From NCBI RefSeq assembly GCF_018143015.1, contig NC_054752.1, positions 6,807,216-6,871,215 of the forward strand: DNA of 64,000 nt, written 5' to 3'. Each line of letters opens with the position of its first letter. Within the stretch, counting starts at the first letter, position 1. This DNA is from Lytechinus variegatus (lineage: Eukaryota > Echinodermata > Echinoidea > Temnopleuroida > Toxopneustidae). The position numbers and the translations under genes are program-made. This document shows, piece by piece, positions 56,850 through 64,000 of this stretch. Under the pieces are notes generated by a model, which did no database searches, was not told the origin of the DNA, and saw only the letters and a program-made list of their open reading frames with translations.

Positions 56850-57274
56850 ATAATGAAAAAAAGGGAATCTATTTCGCAAGGAAAATTACGTGTTTAGGGT
56901 CGAATTTGCGGGGATGATAAAACAAAATTAAAATGTTTTATAAAGAATGTCCTTTTTGCCCCAACATTTCGTGTTTAGAGTCCAATTTGCGCGAGGTGTA
57001 TATAGAAGGCACTAAACCAAATAAGGTAAAGCCGGCGACCGAAGGACCCTTACAATAAAACATTCCTGTACTTGTTTAGGGGTTCATGTCAGAGAATATT
57101 TGCCAAGAGTATCGTTTTGTATCCAATACTTGTTAAGGGTAGGGTTTCACACGCCAATACTTTAAAGGGGTGCATTTTCAGAATATGGAAATTACGTGTT
57201 TAGGGTGCTTTTCGAGACCCCATGGTCGCGCATGGTATCCACTCGTAAATGGAAGTGGCCACCAGGGATAAAAG

Positions 57275-57640
57275 TTAATCGTAAAGATAGCAGAAAAAAA
57301 ATAATAATGAATATCGCCGAAGGTTTGAGAAAATCCATCAAAGAATTAGATAGTTATTAGAATGTCAATTATTTGATTTGTGACGTCATATGCGAGCAGC
57401 GTTAGGACATATCGTATGGTAAAAACTCAGTGAAATGTAATGTTTTCTCAGAAAAGTGAAAGTAGTTGTTACTGTTCCTTCAGTATATCAATAGACAAAT
57501 CATTTCAAACCAGATCCTAAAGAGAAGAAGAAAGTCATTATACGAACCATTGAAAAATATGAAATTCATGCACATCACATCACACATGGGGCAGGCAGCG
57601 GCTCATTTCTCCAAATCTTGATATTCTAATAACGTCTTTT
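57275..57640. mobile_element. Truncated TTAA MITE, family B
   Basis: GATAGCAGAAAAAAAATAAT, CGAAGGTTTGAGAAAA and TTTGTGACGTCATATGCGAGCAGC match the 11358-11863 element. The outer ends are lost. Confidence 0.55.
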
Positions 57641-58193
57641 AATCTTTAATGAATTTACCAATGTGTTTTTTAATGGATGACCGCGGCATAATTTAGCGTT
57701 ATAGTGTAATTTTCCATCATAATATTATGAAAGTTCATTGACCTTTACCTTTCCAGTCGTATGATTTTAAAGGGAGGTCAAGGGTAAATGATACTATACA
57801 CTTTTTTGTTCAGTATAACAAGTTAACAATCTGATGTTTCACTCGACTATCTCTACACGATCGGCACATTTTCAAAAATTGACCCCTAGTAACCTTATTT
57901 TGACCCTTCCCATGGTCAAGACGACCATTAGAAATTTGACACCAACTTGAAAATTCTTGAATTGGGATGTCACCAAAAGTGTAAGTGAAAAATCAAACTT
58001 TGCCAATTTGTCGAAGAAGATGACATGCTGCCTGACTTGACTAATAAACATGATGGAAGGCCTTCTTACTTTGATTTGTCGTCATAATTCAACGCAATGA
58101 TATCCTAGCTCTCATTGTATCACGCAATCTTCAGATCCGCTGCTCCTCGGAGCAACTTGGAGAACTGTGCATGTGTCCTTTATTGTTAAACAA

Positions 58194-58779
58194 TTAAAGG
58201 AAACCAAAACCCAAGAAAAGCAGCAATCTTATTGGAAAGAGTAAAATGAGAGGAACAAATTTTAAGAAAAGTTTCATCAAAATTGGTTATGAAATAAGCA
58301 AGTTATGGACGTTTAAAAAGTTTTGTTGTACTTTCTAGGGGGATCCTCATATTAGCAAACGTGCTTCAAAATGGCTGATTTTGTGGACAACTCTCCATTT
58401 GTTTTGTACACAAATTTTCAGATTTACCCCATTATTTTACATATTTCACATTATCTCCTACTGACCTTGACATATGTGGTGTGAATTGTATATGTCCCCG
58501 TTACATATGTTGTGCTCAGGAGGCAAGATGCAATTTGAAAGATAATGAGGAAAATCTAAAAATTTGTGTACAAAACAAATGGAGAGTTGTCCACAAAATC
58601 AGCCATTTTGAAGCCCGTTTGCCAATTTGAGGATCCGCATAAGGTACAACAAGAGTTTTCAAACTCCCATAACTTGCTTATTTCATAACCGATTTTGATG
58701 AAACTTTTTTTAAATTGTTCCTCTCATTTTACTCTAGCCAATAAGATTGCTTTTCTTCTTGGGTTTTGGTTTCCTTTAA
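58194..58779. mobile_element. TTAA-flanked MITE, family C
   Basis: Bounded by TTAA at 58194-58197 and 58776-58779, with ends AGGAAACCAAAACCCA and TGGGTTTTGGTTTCCT. Inverted arms over 150 bp meet around a spacer; inner arms include ACAAATGGAGAGTTGTCCAC and its complement. Confidence 0.8.
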
Positions 58780-59338
58780 AGATTCATAAAAATAGCAGGC
58801 CAACTGCAAATTTATACACGTTGATATCTCCTATAAAATCAAAATAGATATCTAATATACTGAAGGTTTTTTTTAAGTGTAGGCCCACGTACTTTTTTTT
58901 TGTGAAAACTTTTTCTTTTCTTTTTAATTTGCTTGCCATTTTTTTTCTCATCGAAAGCACCTTAGTTTTTGTAATGAAAACCTTTTCTTTTTTCCAGACC
59001 AGCACCTCCTAAAAATAGGACAGGGTCCATTTTTACCTCTGCCATTTTTACACCGAGCCTTGCATATTATTAGCCCCCTATTTACTTGAATCAAACATCT
59101 TTTTGTAGTCGATCTTCAAATAATACTTTAATTTTATTCCTTACTCATCGAATGAACCAGTCTACAATTACAAATCGTACAAATCAAGATTTTGTTCATG
59201 TATATTAAAAAAGAAATAGATCTTACTATTGTAGGGTGGCCTTGTATTGGGCGTGGCATATTCCTACAGAGGCATTGTACATAGTTATACACCGTGACTT
59301 GACTTTTTGAATGCCTGATGTGGTGATGGGGCCGATTG

Positions 59339-59639
59339 CACGAAAGGGTCTTTCCAAGGACCGTCTTTCGTGTCGCCCATCTTTCAAATGATGCGCTATA
59401 AGCGGAGTGTTTCTGAAATTTATGATAAACAAATAAAATTCCTAAGCTTGCTTTTGAATCAAATTTTATACAATTTCATGAGATATCACATCATTTAATA
59501 AAAATATATTTTGTTTATTTTAACGGACGAATAAAATATGTTTGCATAATTTATTTGAAATGCGTTTCACATGGCACATCATAAAAAATGGGCGACACGA
59601 AAGACGGTCCTTGCAAAGACCCTTTCGTGCAATCGGCCC
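59339..59639. mobile_element. 301-bp MITE with about 55-bp inverted ends
   Basis: Ends are GGGCCGATTGCACGAAAGGG and CCCTTTCGTGCAATCGGCCC; the arms continue through GGACCGTCTTTCGTGTCGCC. ATG adjoins both sides (59336-59338 and 59640-59642), possibly a 3-bp duplication. Confidence 0.85.
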
Positions 59640-59806
59640 ATGCATTAGGTGGTGTACCAACCGCAACCTCAGGGCTTATTTGCATGAATAATTTGTTTAA
59701 CAATAAATATTCAAATGAGATAATTTCTATACAAAAAGAATTACATGAATATAAAAGCTTTAAAATTGATATAAATGAGCTTTTATGAATAAACATTACT
59801 TCTACT

Positions 59807-62288
59807 CAGGGTGACCAGATTTCACAAAATGAAATACGGGACAATCAACAAAAAAGATCAAAAAAGAAGGTTACACATAGTGTTACACCTGTGAAATTTA
59901 TAAAGAATTGGAAGGGAGGGTGAACGAAAGAATGAAGGAGAGAAAGAAAAGGCGAAAGAAAAGAGATGAATTGAGAAGAAATAAAAGAAAAAAATAAGGG
60001 GAAAATGAAGGGAAAATTTGAAAAATAACAAAAGTTAGAATAAAAGGATGAACAAATAGAATAAAAGAGAGAAAAAAGTTTCCGTCATTCTTTGAATTGA
60101 TTACAGAAAGAAAGAAAAAGAAACGAATGGAAGAAGAATACATGTGTGAAAGACAAAACAAGGAGAGAAAGAAAAAGGAGGAGGAAAGAAAGTATGAAGG
60201 AAAGAAAAATGTTTCCTCCATTGAAACAAAGAAAGAAAGAAAACAGTATAAGGGATGAATTAAGGGAGGGAGAGAAAGAATAAGGGATAGAATTAAAAAA
60301 TTAGTAGTGAAAATAAAATAAAGAATGAAAGAAAGGAGGAAAGAGAGGGAAGTGAGGAGGGAATGAAAACATAATGGGAGAAAGAATTAAAAGAAAAAAA
60401 GGGAGGGGGGACTTTAAAAAAAGAAAGAATGAAGGAAATAAAAAAAGGGGAAATTTGATAAAGAGGGTAAGGAAAACGAGGAAAGAAAGAAAAATGAACA
60501 GAGAGAGAGAGAGAGAGAAAGGATCAGGGAAGTTCTTCAAGCTCGTCAGGGGGCAATAAAGGTCTACAAGCTCGTCAGGGGGGGGGGGGGCAAAAAAGGT
60601 ATTTCAAGCTCGTGGGGGGGGGGGGCAGGGATACGTCCTATGCATGGGTTGTGGCTCGTCAGGAGGGCAGACTGCCCCCCCCGTAGGTACGCTAGTGGCA
60701 AGCAGGAAGGATAGAAAAGAAAGAAAGAGGGAAAAAGTTCAAGCAAAAAATATCCAATCATCGAACAAAACTAATAATGATATTTGGTGTTTTTCAAATA
60801 TATTTTTAAACCATTTAAAACATATTTAGAAACGAATAAAAATTTCAAAGTGATTTTAAAAAAAATTCAAAGTGATTTTTTTTTATTTGAAAATTAGATG
60901 AAACATCGCGGCATAGTACACAACAAGACTCAAAACGAAAGCTGAAACAACTAGATCTAGTTATGAAAATTCAATATTTTGTTCCTCCGATTACCAATCT
61001 CCGATCTCCAAATCAGTAATCTCTTATACAAATTTACCGTCAATTTTGTGATCATTTTGGTATGTTTGGTGGAGAGAATCTGCTCCGATCCTACATGCCT
61101 AGCTCACAAGTAGCCTGTCACACATGGCAGGAGGACAGTTCGTTTGCGAACTTGCAAAAGTTTATTTATCGATTTTATTCATATGGATTTTACCCATACA
61201 CTTAAGCGTCAACCTCTTCAAACACACCGCGCGCCGCCGTGAAAAGCCGCAAAAATGTGCCATTTCCCCCATTTTTTCAACCATATCTTTTGATCTGATT
61301 GGCCTAGTTCACCACCGGAAAAAGCATTAGAAAATTTAACTCTTCTTCTTTATGGTGATGTAAAAATCACGATTTTTTGTTGTGCCATCGCACCGTCATT
61401 TTTTGGTTATTTTCCATCAATTTGGTCAAAATTTCTGTGGTAATGAACTTTTTGACTGAACGCTTCCGGCTATATCTGGTGGTTTCTTGCCGGGAGTGGG
61501 CTATTTTTTACCACCGGAAAAAGATTCAAGTCATTCAGTTCATTCTGAACATTTTGATATATAAATGATTCTCATTGGATGAAAAAAAACCCGTCAAAAT
61601 ATTAAACAAATTGGAGCCTCCGTCTGATTTGGGGAACTTTGCTACATTTGCGCATTTCATTTCTCCACGAGGGAGGGGAAGAGAAACCCGACACCGGGTA
61701 TCGATGAGATTGAATGAGAAAAAGATGAAGAAGAGAGGCGACATTTGTACTAATCTTCAGTAAATAATCACGTAGGCAGAGAGCGATGAGACAGCTAATG
61801 AATTGCATCTCACATTCCTTGAAAAGAAAATGACAAGAAACAATGCCTGCTGAAAATGAACAGTCTCAATAAATCGCCGTACGTGTCCCTCCCAACATGC
61901 CCACCTCCGTGTCACCCTTGCTCTAAATAGAACGGTCGCGAACCTAGCGTGATCCCATCCGATCCAATCAGATTCAACCGCACAGCTGAGCGAAATTGTA
62001 CGCTTAGTCGGTTCTGTGTGTGCGCGCAGCTGCCCGGGCTGATTAAAAGCTTCAAATTAGGTGAAAGAAATCGGGGGTTACAAATTCATATCAGTGGTTG
62101 TCTTTGTCTGGCTCTGCTTCGTCATCTGTTGTCTATTTTGATGAAAATTCGTCACTTTTAAATACATTTTGTTCAATATTCTGAAATACGGGACAAATAG
62201 GCGTCCCGGGAAGGGTTTGTCGGGACGCCGGGACAAAGAAGCAAAATACGGGACAATCCCGGGAAATACGGGACGTCTGGTCACCCTG
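59807..62288. mobile_element. 2.48-kb non-autonomous hAT element with exact 8-bp duplication
   Basis: Starts CAGGGTGACCAGATTT and ends GTCTGGTCACCCTG; sub-terminal GAAATACGGGACAATC repeats occur at both ends. The exact duplication CTTCTACT is at 59799-59806 and 62289-62296. The interior holds a 600-bp GA tract, G runs and a GC-richer segment at 61880-62040. No transposase domain was recognised. Confidence 0.88.
59920..60540. repeat. Polypurine tract inside the hAT element
   Basis: About 600 bp of strongly G/A-biased + strand sequence (GAAAGAAAGG, GAGAGA). Minus-strand frames rich in Phe, Ser and Leu are compositional. Confidence 0.85.
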
Positions 62289-62296
62289 CTTCTACT

Positions 62297-63640
62297 AAAG
62301 GTTAAACGAGTTAATCAACTGAACCAAATGGAATGAACATGAAGAAAAGAACATTGCAAAGGTTTTGTATAAGGAATGTAAAGCAGGAGATGAAAGGATG
62401 ACAATGAAGAGGGAATGTGGAGCATGATGAATTAGGAGTCAATGTAGAAGTGGGGGAGATCAAAGGAAAGGTATAACAACAAAGGAAATAGAATCATTCA
62501 ATACATTGTGTTCAAAATAAACTCGTACACTATCAAGATTACAAAATATTTCGGATAACAATTATTGAGGTATAACTGCTGTACAAAATAAAATAGGCCT
62601 AGAAAAAAAGATTTTGATTAGACCCCTCTTGTTAAATTCAAATTTAAAGATTACTCTTTTCCTTTCCATATGAGCACAAATATCAGTGTCACCTTTGACC
62701 AAAAGACCGTTTTAATTCATAATTAAACATATACCAAATTTCTTCTTGATAGAGAATTTAAAAAAAAGATATCAAATAAATCTTTTTTCTTTATTTAAAA
62801 AAAAGTGCACACCAAGTTACCAATAATGCACATAGCATACCCATTTATTTGAAAGCAGGATAAAAGAGCATTGTACATTGAATGCTTTGCTCACCATGCT
62901 CACGGGCAATCTGTTATTAATGTGTAGCGCCATCTGGAGAACCCACCACATCCTATCGGCTGCATCCTGACTTCGAGAAAGGTAAGAAATTAGAAAAACG
63001 ATTACTAACATGATAGTAGGATTTTTTTGAGATCAAGGAACTAAAAAAAGTTTTAAGCTTTAAGTTTATTGTATTGTAGATTCTTGGAGAAGCATGTTCC
63101 TCTTTATTCATAATCATACTAGGTAGGTAAGAATACGGCAACGATGGACCAAAGTTTCAGGCGAGATTGTATATCACATTGTCCCACCTGTTGACTTTTT
63201 TGCTGCCCCACTTCGTATGGCCTGCGCCAGTGCAGCTGGCAGCCGTCTGTTTCGAGGAGTTTTTAAAAAATTTTCGAGGAGTTTTTTAACATTTTTTTTC
63301 ATTTCTCCTCGTACACAGACGGCTCGCTATCGTGCAGCCATCATTAGGGGACTTGCAATGCAAATACCCCCGTCGGGGCTCTTCAATTTTTGTGTTTAAT
63401 GAATAAAATTTTAATTTGAAAATTAATGCGACCAAGGCAAAATGCAAATATTCCCTCTTGGCATTAATTGCCAAAAAACGGAGAAAAATCAAGTTAAAAG
63501 GAACAAAAACAGTGACTTACCTCGGCTGTCGCGCAAATTCACTTCCCCGTTTTATCCGATCTTAAGTACATAAACATATGGCCATTGAGTCCCCTGTAGC
63601 TGTACAGATCGCACTAGAACTTCGGTCTCTGCACTCATTC
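62297..63640. other. Intergenic, mostly unassigned
   Basis: No supported exon. Around 63238-63330 CAGCCGTCTGTTTCGAGGAG and CTCCTCGTACACAGACGGCT are inverted, suggesting a small fold-back. Confidence 0.4.
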
Positions 63641-63643
63641 AAT

Positions 63644-63670
63644 GAACAAGGTTATAATATAACCTTGTTC
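63644..63670. repeat. 27-bp perfect palindrome
   Basis: GAACAAGGTTATA, one base, then TATAACCTTGTTC. No flanking structure to identify it. Confidence 0.85.
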
Positions 63671-64000
63671 TCACTTATATCTCCATGTGTGGCAAAATAA
63701 GGGTGGCAATGTTTGGCTTATTTTCTCTTTCTTTGGGGCAAATGCTTGATTTTTTTACACTGACAGTTTCCATTACACCTATTAAAGTATTATTCATACA
63801 ACTTGACTCTTATTTAAATTTGATTCTTTAAATTATTTTTGCTTAATTAAAAATAGAGATCAAAAAATGAAAATTTTCTTGCCATATTACTTTCCACCAA
63901 TAGAGGGCGTACAAAAAAATATGCCCAAAATTCAAGTTTTTGAGTGCTCTGGTGAATACAAAAATTATTCCCAAGTTACTAATGAAAAATAAATTGCAAC

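Larger units (their letters stand above)
53111..57266. mobile_element. DNA transposon copy 2, split by a LINE
   Basis: The left part 53111-53236 (CCCGGGGGGGGGGCACTT; GACGAGTGGATACCATGCGC) and right part from about 56850 (GGGTCGAATTTGCGG; CATGGTATCCACTCG) together correspond to the 9329-9879 element, inverted. The flanking GATAAAAG at 53103-53110 and 57267-57274 is an 8-bp duplication, showing that the halves were one insertion. The LINE landed inside later. Confidence 0.85.

Noticed and set aside
59898-60559. Frames in the GA-rich block
   Set aside because: Low-complexity translations of the purine tract inside the hAT element.
62917-62945. CTCF-like site (CCAGATGGCGCTA on the minus strand)
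   Set aside because: Only a partial match to the known core motif and no supporting context; too weak to list.

Overview
The window reads as a gene-sparse, AT-rich invertebrate animal chromosome, most likely an echinoderm and probably a sea urchin. This identity is inferred from compact four-exon genes scattered among many short inverted-repeat transposons, tRNA-derived SINEs and long fold-back DNA. No species-specific marker was tested.

The confident host genes are three members of the ADP-ribosylation factor (ARF) small-GTPase family, in tandem on the + strand. Gene 1 is cut by the left edge; its last two coding exons are at 4455-4579 and 5488-5646. Gene 2 is complete (17223-26425, four exons, 180 codons, class II ARF-like). 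Gene 3 is complete but divergent (40298-51541, four exons, 172 codons): it lacks the myristoylated Gly2 and seven N-terminal residues, and has altered switch residues. Every intron visible falls at the same place and phase (1, 1, 0), so the cluster grew by DNA duplication. Exon 3 of genes 1 and 2 is far more alike than exon 4, which suggests gene conversion.

The rest is mostly repeats. At 1-3659 and 22401-25221 lie two young, non-coding LTR retrotransposons, both antisense to the ARF genes. The first has 1402-bp LTRs and the second 592-bp LTRs. The two blocks that the short LTR lacks begin with GT and end with AG on the element's transcribed strand and lie downstream of a TATA-like box, so the short form looks like a copy made from spliced RNA. 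Intron 2 of gene 3 holds a 4978-bp fold-back element (43133-48110) built from about 272-bp units that each carry the outer inverted repeat. It is flanked by a 10-bp target duplication, and a related repeat at 4110-4415 supplies an empty-site comparison.

Other contents are two non-autonomous hAT elements with exact 8-bp duplications (14337-15225 and 59807-62288), a DNA element at 9329-9879 with a second copy split by a 5'-truncated L1/Tx1-like LINE (53111-57266), TTAA-flanked MITEs, tRNA-type SINEs, a SINE with a 7SL-like head (two copies), repeats carrying DR1 nuclear-receptor motifs, a Penelope-like remnant, and long polypurine/polypyrimidine tracts. Two short candidate coding exons (15371-15502 on +, about 36325-36785 on -) could not be assigned.
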